A DNA stretch of 64,000 bases, taken from assembly GCA_008477525.1 (NCBI GenBank), contig SPDT01000002.1, positions 3,286,001 to 3,350,000 of the forward strand. The letters are read 5' to 3'. The notes under the pieces were generated by a model, which saw only the letters and a list, made by a program, of their open reading frames with translations, was not told where the DNA came from and did not search any database. Shown piece after piece: positions 24,605-35,836 of this stretch. The position numbers and the translations under genes are program-made. Position 1 is the first letter of the stretch; the number at the start of each line of letters is the position of its first letter. The DNA is from Hypomyces perniciosus. Its lineage: Eukaryota; Ascomycota; Sordariomycetes; Hypocreales; Hypocreaceae.

Positions 24605-25893
24605 GGGATACCGAGTCCAGGACGACCTAATAGGTAAATAGGAAAGAAATAACTCCATTATTATATCTATTTTATTCCCCTGTACATACTGATACTATGT
24701 ACGAATATATATATATTATATTGCAGAACTATATATACCAGCTTAGTACGTACGACTTGTGTGATTATCATTGCAATACGGTGTAACTCGGGGTGCTATG
24801 TTAAGGAGGCAGATTAGTATTCTATAATATTATGTATAAGACCATAATGGGCCCGAGTTATACAACTGTCGGATCATATCGGTCTTGTTGTCAGAATAAT
24901 GGGGAGGAGGAGGATATGCAAGGGAGCTTGTTATTGTCTAAGATATCCCTTGGAGTGCGCGAAGACAACAAGACGGTATTTGCTCCACTTTATCCCTATT
25001 AAGCGGTGAGTACATTGTAATACTTGCCTTGAAGATCATATTCATCACAAAAAGGTCAGCTATATTTTTGATGAAGAGATTGCTTCAATGGTAGGGAAGT
25101 ACGAAATTACGCGTCTTGTATAAGGGAAGTGGCAATAGCGTTAATATAAAAGGGCTGGGAAGGAAATCAATTACGATACAGGATCAGGTCAACAGACACA
25201 CACATCACGGTGCGATAGAGAAATTCAGGTGCCCAGAATGCCCTATTACCGTGATGTGTTCAGACAACAACCCACTATCGTTCTAATAACCTGGGTTCAC
25301 TATAGGAGAATGTATCTCTCAAGTGTCAACCTCAGGAACGGATAGTTTTACTTCACGGCACATTCCTTCATTCCAACAAACATCCCTTCATCCCTAACTA
25401 GCTTGAAACAGCAGCCAGATCCGTAAGTCTATCACGATATCATGATGAATAGATTACCTAGTTCAAGGTCCTGGATAGATAGCAGATTTTGATGTCTTTA
25501 AGCAGCAGCGTTTCTCACTTAACTTGGGGTCAGCAAGAGTGCCGAATTCAGTCATTGCCAATCCACCTGTGAGTTCTCTAACTGTTGATCTATAATTGAT
25601 ATTATATATAACCAGTAGTCGATTTACGCAATTTAGGCCACTACATTTAAAATTTCCTATACGTTATTAGAGTTAATTAGTTATTAATGGTTTAATCTTG
25701 TCTTACTGTTAGATTCGATCCCTTGATCGACAAGGCCAGTGAATTCTATATAAACCTCAACAACTCGCCCTCAATCATCGGTTTTCCTGCGTCAGTTTTC
25801 GTGTCTTATTATCTCATCCCATCTTCACTGAGTCGATTTCAAGATCCGCCATACCCGCAATTCACTTCAACTTAAGAATCTTCCAACCGCAAA
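24605..25893. other. Region between CFEM copies 2 and 3
   Basis: No gene is seen. It contains the 3' block of unit 2 (to about 24856), AT-rich DNA, a 12-bp inverted repeat at 25200-25259, and the promoter part of unit 3 from about 25612. Confidence 0.5.
25200..25259. repeat. 12-bp inverted repeat (hairpin)
   Basis: ACACATCACGGT at 25200-25211 is matched by its reverse complement at 25248-25259, with a 36-base spacer. Arms are perfect. It could be a remnant of a small mobile element or a chance palindrome. Confidence 0.75.
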
Positions 25894-26232
25894 ATGAGGG
25901 CCGCTACCATTATCCTCGCTATAGTTAGCCTCGTCGCTGCCCAACGCGCAGCGTCCCGGTGCATGGTAAGAAATCGTCAATTGCATCTTGTTTTTGTCTG
26001 TGTGGTTTAATTAGGGTATTGGCTGAACCATCCGACTTGAATATAGCTTAAATGCAAAGGAGAAATCAGACCAACTATCCAGTGCGATGCTTCCGATGTA
26101 GCCTGCTTTTGCAATAAAGACGCTCGGGAAGAGCTGGTAGAGAAGCTCAAGCTATGTGCAGACAAATGTAAAGCTGATGGATCTCAATTTGAGGACCAGT
26201 TGCAAGAAGGATGTAACAGGCTCGGCTTTTAG
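25894..26232 (+). CDS. Small secreted CFEM-domain protein, copy 3
   Basis: Exons are 25894-25965 and 26047-26232, giving 85 residues. The signal peptide is MRAATIILAIVSLVAAQ. Eight cysteines are kept: RCMLKC, nine residues, then C, SDVACFC, 14 residues to the sixth, ADK to the seventh, and 14 residues to the eighth. The last spacing is one shorter than copy 1. The CFEM Asp before the CxC is present. The splice sites are canonical (GTAAG and ATATAG). The coding sequence has diverged strongly from copy 1 while the cysteines are held, which suggests selection on the fold. Confidence 0.85.
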
Positions 26233-26671
26233 GGGATTCGAGTCAGAGTGACTCGATTGGCCTCGTGAACCGAGGGTGACTAGCTCAGACTATGTATGTC
26301 ATGTTGAATTCACCCAAAGAATAGAGATGTGCTGGAGTAACTCAAGGTCGTTGAGTTATGGAATTATCCACATGAGAGCTATTAGGACTGCAGTTGAAGA
26401 TTACATGTACCAACCACCATGATGCGGACATGTATGAGAATACCCCTTCCTCTCGAGTTGTCCTAACGGTCGTATTTATCTGGCATTGTCGCTCCCATCA
26501 CTGATCACACCTGTTTATATCTTTACAAGACACGCTGCCTGCACATAATGTCCTCTCTAAGCTGTCTCCAGCTTCTCTGCTTCAAGTTCTCACGCCTTTC
26601 TAAGGTAGCCTCGAGCCCTGATAATCACACCCCGACCCTGGAGGTGCCTCACATGCGGACAACGACAACCT
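26233..26671. other. Intergenic region
   Basis: No gene is supported; it may include the decayed 5' part of the F-box-type pseudogene that follows. Confidence 0.4.
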
Positions 26672-27281
26672 TGGTCAGCTATTCTTGATATCACAAGACA
26701 TCTCCCACCAGTTTCTCTCCTCTGCTTCGCCTTAACCTCCCGACCATACTACCACTATGGACGTTCGCATCCCATGACTCAGCCGAAAGGACCTGGAGCA
26801 TTTCCTCCAAGTGCTAGAATAGGACTGTCCCCGTCTCTATTTTTGCCAGCCCTGCGCAAAACTCCATAAAAGGAACCCATTGTGGCACATCGGATCGCGA
26901 CATGGGTATCCGGAAACTCTTCCCTGCGCAACAAAACATGGGTATTCTGTCCGTCTTTATCCCGCCTACAGAGTTGGACCTTTTCAGGCTCGAGCCGTCA
27001 TGAATCGACACCTTTTCGGATCTGAACGTGAACTCCCCCTCACTACCTTAAGCCACGATAGCCCAACCAGGGATCGCGACGTTGGCAATAGATCTGTTGG
27101 CGTCAAGACCAAAGCATCCGTCCGCCTACGCATTATCAATGACGAGCTCTTTCTGCTCACAACTCACCTGATCCGGCACGACCGTGGAGGTTCCAAAGCG
27201 CTCCGACAATATGTAGTAACCCAGATGCCTTATAGACGATCTTGGAGTGCCGCGGATGAGGCTGGAATTACCGAAACGTGA
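26672..27281 (+). pseudogene. Broken fungal F-box-type gene
   Basis: Frame A (26672 to about 26770) reads ILDITRHLPPVSLLCFALTS, typical of the F-box region of a large fungal family. After a shift, the frame from 26778 reads LSRKDLEHFLQVLE, a TAG stop (26820-26822), then CPRLYFCQPCAKLH and ARAVMNRHLFG. These are the Cys-containing and MNRHxxG segments found downstream in the same family. A TGA at 26775 also lies in the second frame. One frameshift and at least one nonsense codon make a functional product unlikely. Family assignment is from memory of the pattern and is moderate. Confidence 0.5.
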
Positions 27282-27645
27282 CAGCCTCGATGGATGTCCA
27301 TTTTGCCTCAGTAGACTGATTTCTTCACACCACTGACTCTCATGGGACTGACTAGGTATATCTTATTGTTACAATTCGATTTTTACTGCTCTTTCCGTCG
27401 CGGCGCGTAAGCAATGAAGTAAGTAAGCTATAGACAGGCATACCTTGTTTGCTTGTTTACGAGTAGATAAGGAACGAGCGCGAAGTGTTGTTGGTACAAG
27501 GGTAGGGTATCATCCAATTTCTAAACCAGCTGGTTCCACTTATACTCGTAAGTAGGACTCCGTACTTAAAAGCTATACTCACCCTTACTTGTATTACCCC
27601 ATATTTCTCATCGGTATTATTCCTCAACTAGAAGCGCTATGCACC
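27282..27645. other. Intergenic region
   Basis: No gene. An ACTCCGTACT word occurs near 27558. This is the probable promoter of the next gene. Confidence 0.4.
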
Positions 27646-28988
27646 ATGTCTAGCCTTAAGAAATGGTTCCGCAAGAAGCTGGGCCGGAGCACCAAAAGCG
27701 AGCCCGTGCCTCTGCCTCGCGGCCCGCTGCCGTTTCTCCCAATTAAGCGCCCGAGCATTCTCACGCCATCGCCCTCGTGCGAAGAGCTCGTGCCCCGTCT
27801 CGACAACTATGGCGTGTTTGGACTCCTTCCGCCTGATATCCGCCGCGATATCCTGATTGAGGCTTTTGGCAGGCAGAGGCTGCACCTAGACCTGACCTAC
27901 AGCCACCCGCTTGTGCGGAGGTCTGGAGACTCCGGACCAAGCTCAGAACCGCAAAGGCACTGCGGACTCGGCTCTGAGCTAGTCCCGGACACCTCGCTGC
28001 CTCTCGGCTGGCAGTGGTTCGGGTGCGTGTGCCATCGGCCTGCCAAGTATACTATAAGGGGGTCCCCTGACTACACATGCAGGCTTTGGCCGTACTCCGA
28101 TGTTTGCTTGGGGCCTTCGCGTTGCTCCGATACCTGTCAGGAAGGCCTAAGGTGCTCCCGTACTTGTGTGGAGCATGTGTGGTGTGTCTGCGAGGTTGAG
28201 GATTGGGAGGGCCGGCATAGGCGATGCTTCCTCGGCGTCATGGGATGGCTGCTATCGTGTCGTCAAGCGTACGCCTATCTCATCTCTTTTACGAGACTCT
28301 CAGTTTGTCGTCGGTTGCTGACTATGACTCCTGGTGCAGATACGCCGAAGGCATAGATATTCTATTCACCACTAATACGTTTCATCTATCGAGTCTAGAC
28401 TTACAGCTACATCTGCCTCGCCTGCTGCTTCATCAGCGACTTGCCAGCATCACGTCCCTGGAGATGATGTGGGAGTTTCGCGGGCGGGGGTCAGACAGCT
28501 ATACAAAAGGCATGATGCCGCCGGTTTGGGAGGTCCCCGACAACGAGACGCCAGACTCACCGCTGCACGCGCTATGCAGGATGATCCCGGATGCGTTCCC
28601 TCACGTCCGCCACCTCAACATCTCGCTGCAGAACTGGATCTCGCCGCCGAAGGTTAACCATCCCAGCGATATCCTGGAGGCAGTAGAACGTGTCGTCCTG
28701 GGTCCTATCGAGGACATGGTACGCGTGCTGGGGCCAGGGCTAGATTTGACCGTCTCTATCCAGTTTGGGTGTTGGATGTCTCTCATGCAAAGATACGCGA
28801 AATTACATGACATACGCCTGAAGGGCGAGGAGGATAGGAAAGGGAGAGGTCAATTCTGGAAGTCACTCGGTCCGGACGATGAGCTGGGGTACTGGATCTG
28901 CTCTGGGTGGGACGATATAGTCATGATGAATGGCTATTACTGGCCGTGTAGCTTTTGGGGCCCATCCGGCTATGGCAGTGCAGTGTGA
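27646..28988 (+). CDS. DUF7730-like fungal protein
   Basis: Exons are 27646-28268 and 28340-28988, giving 423 residues. The N-terminus is basic (SLKKWFRKKLGR). FGLLPPDIRRDILIEAFG starts the domain, a Cys-rich insert follows (about 120-190), and LLSCRQAYAEGIDILFTTNTF is rebuilt across the intron. That F-box-like start plus the R-x-YxEGIDxLFxTNTF block is what I associate with DUF7730, a large family of unknown function in Pezizomycotina. The intron (GTACGC to GTGCAG) is needed to join the block. The stop lies 66 bp from the stop of the convergent LysM gene. Function is unknown. Confidence 0.7.
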
Positions 28989-29054
28989 TGATGATATCAC
29001 TGTTTTCTATAGAGCTACAAACAAACTTGGACATCTGCGGTAACAAACACATGA

Positions 29055-31188
29055 CTATGAAACCACCGGGGTTGACAGACCAGTGGAGATGGTAGTTCCT
29101 GGGCCTGATATTCCAATGCAGTACCATGTGTCCACACACAGCGACGCACAGTTGCTGCCTACCCCTGGATTCCACGAGTAAAAGTCCCTGCGCGCGCGTT
29201 GTTTCTGTTAGCCTGGCATCTTCTCGTCCTTATACTCCGTAGATGATATGATTCACTTACGCGAGCGAGATGCCGGAGTTGGCTGCCATGTCGGTGCAGT
29301 ACAGGGGTGCGGCGCCGTTGCCGCGGTAGTAGAACCTGACGCAGCCGCTCACCATACCGGGCATGATGGGCGATGGCGTTGTGACAGGGCTTCCGCCGCC
29401 ACTAGTGGTCGTAGCAGAGCGAGATGTCGTTATGGAGGGTGGCAAGGACGTGGGTGAGACGGGGCCTGTTATCGTTGTGACGGACCCAGTTCTCGACGTT
29501 GAGACAGTCCTGCTGACGCAGACATAGTAATCGGGCGTCAGGTCGGTGCAGTTGGCTCCGAGGGCCGGATTCCACGCGTAAAACTCGTCAGACGATATAC
29601 CGGCGCTGGTCATGATGGAGATGCAGGTGTCAGTCGACGAGACAAGCCAGAACCGAGTGCAGTTGGCGACTAGGCCACTCTGTGTTGGCATCGAGCTTGC
29701 GCTGGTGGTGGACTGTGCTGTCGTGCGCGTCGTGGGTGTGCCAGGGATGCCAACACAGTAGTACGTCTCTTCCTGGATGTTGGCGCATGTTGACCAGACG
29801 CTGGGGTTCCATGATATGAAGTCTGGTGGTGTCAGTTGGTTCGAAACAAGCTCGTCAGGGGGGGCGGTTTCAAGAGGAGAGGACTCACCAGTCTCGGAAA
29901 AGGTCCCGAACCATGATGCAATGGACGCGCAGTCATCATTCACCACGGTCAGATACCACGAAATACACGTGCGAATTGTGCCTGTGGCTGTTGGGAACGG
30001 GCTCGCCGTGACCGTGGGCGGCATGGGCATATCGCTGGCACCAAAGTTGGCAACACAGTAGTAGTAGCCTGTTAACAGACCTTGGCAGTTACTGGCCAGG
30101 GCAGGATTCCAATTGAAGAACTGATCATTTGTGATATATTTGTACTGCGCCAGTATGGTGTTGCAAGTGTCGCCCTATTGTACCAAACACATCAGTTACC
30201 CATCCCATCAACCTGCGCACCGTATGACGCCATATCTCATAATGGAATCTGGTCGACGTACCGACTGGGCCTGGTAGAAGTTCTGGCAAGTGCTTGGGAT
30301 GCCGGTCTGCCGCGGACTGGCGGTAAAGTCGGCGACGACGGTGGATATAGGTGGTGTATAGATGGTAGGTGACGGAACAGTCGCATTGGTAGCACTGGTC
30401 GACCAAGACAAGGTAACAGATGTTTGAGACTGGATTCCCACGCAGATGTACCAGCCATAGTAGAGACCGCTGCAATCATTGCCAAGGGTCGGGTTGTATT
30501 CGAGGCTGCCCACGAGTTATTAAATTAATACCATATTCAGTGTCGGGACGAGATTAGCGTACAGCTGGGCCCTTGTCAACCTGTTGCCATACAGGTTCAC
30601 AATGATCTCGCAGGTATCCCCCGTTGCTACCCAGTGCCAGGCATTGCAGTAGCTTGGTTGGCCGGCAAGAGTATGTGCTGGGGGAAGTGACGTGGCTGTG
30701 TAGGGCGCTGTGAGGTTGTAGGAAGTGATGGGATGGCGAGTCGAGTAGGGAGTTGAGTAGAGAGATGTTGTGGTCTTGGCCTGGGAGCCTGTTGAGGCGC
30801 TTCCAGACTTGGTTGAGGTGTCAGACGAGCTACCATATGAGCTGCTAATTTCGATTGAAATGGGAGTGATGGTTGCTGCCGAAGTCGTAGACGTTAGGTT
30901 TGGGTTGATTCCAACACAGTACGCATATGATAGCCAGAAATTGGTGAGGCAATCGCTGGAGAGTGCGGGATTCCATGCTAGGAACTGCTGTGACGTGATA
31001 TGGAACTCCTGCTGAATGGAAAAGCAGGAGTCTCCAGACACCACGGTGTGGAAGGCGTTGCAATCCCACGCGATACCGGGCATCGTAGGTCCCGTTGGGG
31101 ACGAATCTTGCGCCATGGCACATTGAACACTCAATAACAGGGCCCATAGGGCCACTGGCCTTGTCCGGGGACCGGTTTGCGAAGCCAT
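29055..31188 (-). CDS. Secreted multi-LysM protein
   Basis: Exons in transcript order are 31188-30563, 30505-30262, 30174-29889, 29822-29261 and 29187-29055, giving 616 residues with all phases matching. A signal peptide ends near residue 26 (SVQCAMAQ). Six LysM-type repeats follow, each with Cys before the module, a (G/N/T)D(S/T/D)C element, a WNP or YNP motif, and a closing Cys. Ser/Thr-rich linkers separate them. The sixth lacks the GDxC element. There is no catalytic domain, TM segment or clear GPI tail. LysM binds chitin oligomers, and catalytically empty LysM proteins can mask chitin or compete with host receptors. A CBM18 chitinase is encoded 5.4 kb away. Confidence 0.87.
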
Positions 31189-31934
31189 TATGCGTGCTCA
31201 GCCCAGGAGCAAGAGATGGCGAGTCGTTCCAGCTGGCATATCACGTCCTGAGAGACGGGCTCGAAGGGGAAGTGAACTTGGTCCTGCGGCCACCCAGAAT
31301 GACAAATATTGCTTTAGCGATAGAACCCCGGCCCATTTTGCAAACCAGCGAAAGCGATGGCGGTTGCAACATGCCACTGGATGTCGTTCACTTGGGAGCC
31401 AGAATATCTCGTGTGAAAATACTCGTATGATGTATCACTCATATGTACCAGTACAAGGCAGGGGGTGTTTTCGTGTCCCCATACATTCTGCCCCCCTGCA
31501 AGCTCCTCCAGAAAGAAATCCGACTCCCCGTTATACTGGCGCGAACTGCGGATGGAGACCAGAAACTCAAATTCAACGGGCGCCTATCTTCAAGTCCCAA
31601 GTAGGAAATCGCCGGAACCGCGGATGGATACTGAAAGATAGCGGCGGGCGCTACTTGGTTATTAGTAGTGCCATATTTGTATGTGGGACATGGGTGAACC
31701 TTGCTCACCTATTCTGACTGCTCATCTGCAAATGAAGGTCTCGGCACACTATTGTGAAGACTGCATTGAAGGACTGCTTCAGTGTCGAGTCCCCACTCAT
31801 GAGACTCTTGATATTCTCGATAGTGATCCCTCTCGAAATGTCCCTAAATCATAGCCGTGTCCCTTCCCTCTAAGATAGACTCTCTTGACTCCTCTTCCCA
31901 CGTCGCAAACCCAAAAGGAGCTCCCCCGTCCAAC
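31189..31934. other. Divergent promoter between LysM gene and metalloprotease
   Basis: No gene is seen. Short open frames at 31190-31717 show no homology or splice support. The two secreted-protein genes read outward from this 746-bp region, so they could share regulation. Confidence 0.45.
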
Positions 31935-33118
31935 ATGACACCGTTCACGTTCTTCCTGCTCAGCTTGGTCTTCTCGGTGGGCCATGTGCTGGCCGGGAGC
32001 CGCCTCTGGCAACCTCCACCTCCATTGCCTAACAAGACGGCATCATCCTCGAGCCATCTAGGCCGCCGCTTCTTTCACATCAACCCAGTGACACGGGGCA
32101 CTCGCAACGATCAAGTCATTTGGCCTAACAAGCAGATTCGCTACTGCTTCAATACGCCTCAGTCCAGAACGGCGCTGCGGAGTAATTTGAAGGCGGCTCA
32201 CGAGAGGTGGGTCACCACGGGTCTGGGCAAGGATTTCACCTTCGTCGAAGTTGGTCCAGACGAATGCACACAGAAACGCGCCGATGTGCTCCGCATCTCT
32301 TACGTCGGACCGACCGGTGGAATGACCACCTACGTGGGATTTCCTGCGCCTGATGCGAACCTCCGAAGGATCCCCACAATGGGCCCCAGTATGTACCTGA
32401 CGGATGACCCAACCATGGGCATGCTCGACGTAGTGGCCAACTATGCGCATGAGCTGGGCCATGCTTGGGGCCTCTACCACGAGCACCAGAACCCGGCCTT
32501 TCGGAAGGGCGTTGTACCTGCCGCTGGCGGTAGCGTTTTTGGGCCGGATAATGAAGGCAACTGGAGATGCGAGAACCTCAAGGACTACAGCTCGGCCATG
32601 GCGGCCCTCGCTGCGGAAACGAAGGAAAACGGCTACAGCCTGTCTAGCCCCAAGGATCTGTGCACGAAATGGATCGTAGCCGATACGAGGAAGTTCAGCG
32701 CCTCCGACTACCTGCCTTTGCTTGGAGAAAGAGGAGTCGCCCATTCTAGCGGCAAGGGCCCCGAGGATGTGGACTGGGCCTCCATCATGATCTGTGAGTC
32801 GAGCCACTGCCGTGTCCATTTTTACATTGCCACAGCCCTAATATGCCGAGCCACATAGATCCTTCTGGTGCAGGTGCAATCGAAGATCCTACCAGCACGG
32901 AAGTTGATAGGCGCATGCCTATCCTACTCCGGCTTGATGGCTCAAGGATCCCTATCAACGAGTATCCGAGCCAGCTGGACATCCAGGGATTGCGCGGACT
33001 GTATGGGTCGGAGCCTGCGGCCAAGGGGAAGCTTCTTCAGGAGGCTGGCGGCAGAAAGTCTGATATGTTCAAGAAATTGTTCAGCATTAGCAAAGGGTCA
33101 TCGTCCAGCTGTCTGTAG
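31935..33118 (+). CDS. Secreted astacin-like zinc metalloprotease
   Basis: Exons are 31935-32793 and 32859-33118, giving 372 residues. A signal peptide covers about 1-21 (FFLLSLVFSVGHVLAG). The metzincin zinc site HELGHAWGLYHEH lies near 172-184 and fits HExxHxxGxxH followed by Glu as in astacins (M12A). The fold upstream is typical, with IRYCF near the start of the catalytic domain. The downstream SIMIYPSGAG, joined across the intron, supplies the Met-turn region (SIM). There is no obvious propeptide beyond about 45 residues. The C-terminus is a short Ser/Lys-rich tail. Fungal members are extracellular proteases, often found in species that attack animals or other fungi. Confidence 0.85.
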
Positions 33119-33785
33119 GACGCGTCAGCTACCGCTTTCGCAGAAGATATCCATCTAAACGTATTTGGCACGCACCATAGGCAAACATAGGTAAGATGAT
33201 AAGACAAATACATTCGTATCCTGAGAGGTCAGCCCATTATTCATTCACGCACACTATGCTTTACAGCCAAGGCAATTGGTTCCATGTAGCGCAGGGCACA
33301 GATTATTGATGTCCCGAGGAGGAAGATATGGCTTGCTGGCTTCTATGTTTGGATTATCGATAACTGGAGCTCTCGACTTCGGAAAAAAGAAAAAAAAGAA
33401 GAAGAAAACCAGGTGCCAAGGCATGCAGCAAATCCGCCCAGAGAAAGTAGAGTTGAAGGAATTGACATTAATAGAGCCCATAGCATCAGAGACTGACATT
33501 CCGGGGCAGTATTGCAAAAGGACCCGCATTAATGTGCTCGCGGTATGAACTATAAAGCACCTGTTGAGCACGTGAACACACACACGTGACACCCCCCTAT
33601 GCATGCCTATCCCTCTCTTTCAGCTAGCTGCTCGTAGATACATTCATTCTATGGGATCATTTATCATGATCCATTGCTTCGGTTAGTCTCACAGCATCAT
33701 ACTACAACCAGGCAGTCCCCCTACACCCGCTATTTCGCCTGGATTCGTGCTGGTTTAGAAAACATTTGCGGATTCCAGAGCCCAC
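33119..33785. other. Convergent intergenic region
   Basis: No gene is seen. It contains a purine run of A and G at about 33384-33408 and lies between the 3' ends of the metalloprotease and SGNH genes. Confidence 0.45.
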
Positions 33786-35836
33786 TCAGTCATTCCCTCC
33801 GCAGCCATTGGTGAATCCGCCAGCAGCAAACTGGACCTTGTTGTTCCTGAAGCATCTGGAGCCGACCCATATGGGCGTACTGAACGTGGCCTTCCACTCG
33901 TAGCCCTCCGGGGTGGGTTCGTCGAAGTAATCGAACTTCCACGACGAGATGCCGCCGCCGACACAGTTCCTGGCATTGGGCAGCAACATCTGTTGGCCAT
34001 AGTCGTAGTCGGAGAAACCACTGCCCTGGATCTCGTACGAACTCCAGACGCCATGATACCAACCGGTACACTGGCCTCCAGCGGCCTGGATCGGGGGCCA
34101 CGGCCTGGTGTCCCTCCGTGGGTTGACCTGATAGGTGTAGTCGCCGCGAACCCACTCGCCGCCGAACTTCCAATCCATGGGATTTTTGGGGTCGTTGCCA
34201 TCGCAGCCGTTGATGATGCGGCTCATGCTGTCGAGGCACTCGTTCTCGTCGAAGTTGGTGCTGGTGTCGGCCAGCGAAATGATGAACTCGGTCTCGTCCG
34301 GTGTACCGCTGTCGTACGTCTTGGAGAATCTCCAGCCGCTCTCGCCTGTCGGTCGTGTCACGCTGTTGCAGAAATCGAGGTAGTTGGTGTTGAGCCGCTG
34401 TTCGCCCGCATATGCCTTGGACCCGGTGCCCTGCCAGCACGTGAACTTGTCTGCTTGCTGGCACTCGGGCGGATCCATGCCCAGTACCTGTGCCCGCATG
34501 TCTACCATGGTCTGCAGCGCAAATGAGGCAATGGTGTAGTGGCCGAGCTCATTGGGATGGAAGTTCTTGGCGATGAAGTTGGGAAGCCCGATGCTGGGCG
34601 GCTGGATCTCGGCATCCGTGTCTCCCGGGCATTTGGGCGGAGCTGGGAAACGCCGGTCGAGTTTGTACTTGACTTCCGCCTGGGGATTCGGCGATTTGTA
34701 TAGGATTGAGTTGCGGATCTCGTATTGCACCTTTTGTCTGCGCAATTTCTCCCGGAGCTCCTTGTGCTCGTTCCACTCGGTCGAGTTGCTGGGCACACTT
34801 CTCTTGAGCTCGTTCTGCCCCTCCGCATCATCGTTCGTGTTGGGCTTGAAAAACTGGAGATCGGGTTGGTTGGGATCTGGATAATGTCCCGAGGAGGACG
34901 GATCGCACATCTGGCCGCGCACGCCCTGCGAAGGCCAGACGTCCCAGTTGGAAAAGCCGATCTTGAACTTGTAATGGGGGTTCTTGGCGGCGTCAGACAC
35001 GACGGATTTGATGACGTTGTTGATTTGCACAACAAGATCGTTGAATGTTTTGCGCCTCTCAATGGTCAGCTTCAATCCCTGCTGGCCCCAAAAGTTCATG
35101 AGCGTCCAGTCCTGGTTTGTAGCACATTCCTCAGTCTCTGTGTCGAAGAACTGCGCGTAGCCGTTGAACACCACCACACTATGGTCGTTCATCTTGTCGT
35201 TGAGGGCATCTAGGAGCTGCTGTAAGTTACCCTTGAGGACCGAGTTGACGTTCTTTTGAGCAAGAGCAATGACCGACGTGCAGGCCTCCTCGCCATCAAA
35301 TGGCAAAAAGACGCATTCCTTGATCATTGATGACTTAGTACTGTCAGCAACTGAATTCCACAGAAGCCAAAATGGACGGCAGTTATGGCGCAGGCGCTCA
35401 CCAGGCAAAGATCGTTTCCTCCCGCCGTCATCATGACAAGATCCAGGTTCCCTTCCATGGCCTCGATCTGGTTATAAATGCCTGCAGTTCTATCACCACT
35501 ACAGGCAACGAATTGAAAGTCCTCCACCGACGGACCAAGAGCGTCATTGACAATCATGGGATACGCCGTGTCGTACCGTGCACAGTACCAGTTCGTGTTA
35601 CTGGGCGCATCGAGGAGAGGGTTTCCCAATGGCGAGCCTGATCCTATGCCCGCTGTAAAGCTGTCGCCCACGGCAGCCCACCGTTTAACCCAACTAAAGT
35701 CGGCAGGGTCCTTGTCTCGCGCAGCAATGCTGGAGGTGCGCTTGACAGTGGTATTATCGCCATAGTTGACAGGCACCAAGTAGGATTCCGCCACAGCAAA
35801 GAGCGCCTGGAGGGGCAGAATAGTTGTCGTTCTCAT
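33786..35836 (-). CDS. Secreted SGNH/GDSL-family hydrolase with long Cys-containing C-terminal part
   Basis: Exons are 35836-35402 and 35333-33786, giving 660 residues. A signal peptide covers about 1-19. Block I is GDSFTAG (57-63) with the catalytic Ser. Block III is GGND (about 139-142), ending exon 1. Block V is FHPNELGH (about 403-410), supplying the catalytic His. The spacing between blocks III and V is large, owing to a charged insert (about 300-370). After the hydrolase, about 250 residues form a Cys- and Trp-rich C-terminal region with no family I recognise. SGNH enzymes cleave esters of lipids or polysaccharides; the substrate is unknown. The gene is divergent from the chitinase. Confidence 0.85.

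Larger units (their letters stand above)
22895..26240. repeat. Three tandem, diverged duplications each carrying a CFEM gene
   Basis: Unit 1 is about 22895-23896, unit 2 about 23971-24856 and unit 3 about 25612-26240. Each begins with a GATTTACSCAA-like block and CATTTAAAATTTCC. Each then has the same promoter order and a gene starting with MRA(T/A)(P/T)IILAI. Units 1 and 2 also share a 3' block ending in GACCATAATGG. Differences between copies are largely C-to-T or G-to-A. The boundaries are by eye. Confidence 0.75.

Noticed and set aside
25200..25259. Transcription terminator hairpin
   Set aside because: Fungal RNA polymerase II does not use such hairpins, and no gene ends there.
31190..31717. 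A 175-codon open frame between the LysM and protease genes
   Set aside because: It occupies the divergent promoter, with basic low-information translation and no homology.
32058..32819. A 253-codon minus-strand open frame
   Set aside because: Antisense to the metalloprotease first exon, which has a clear zinc site and signal peptide.
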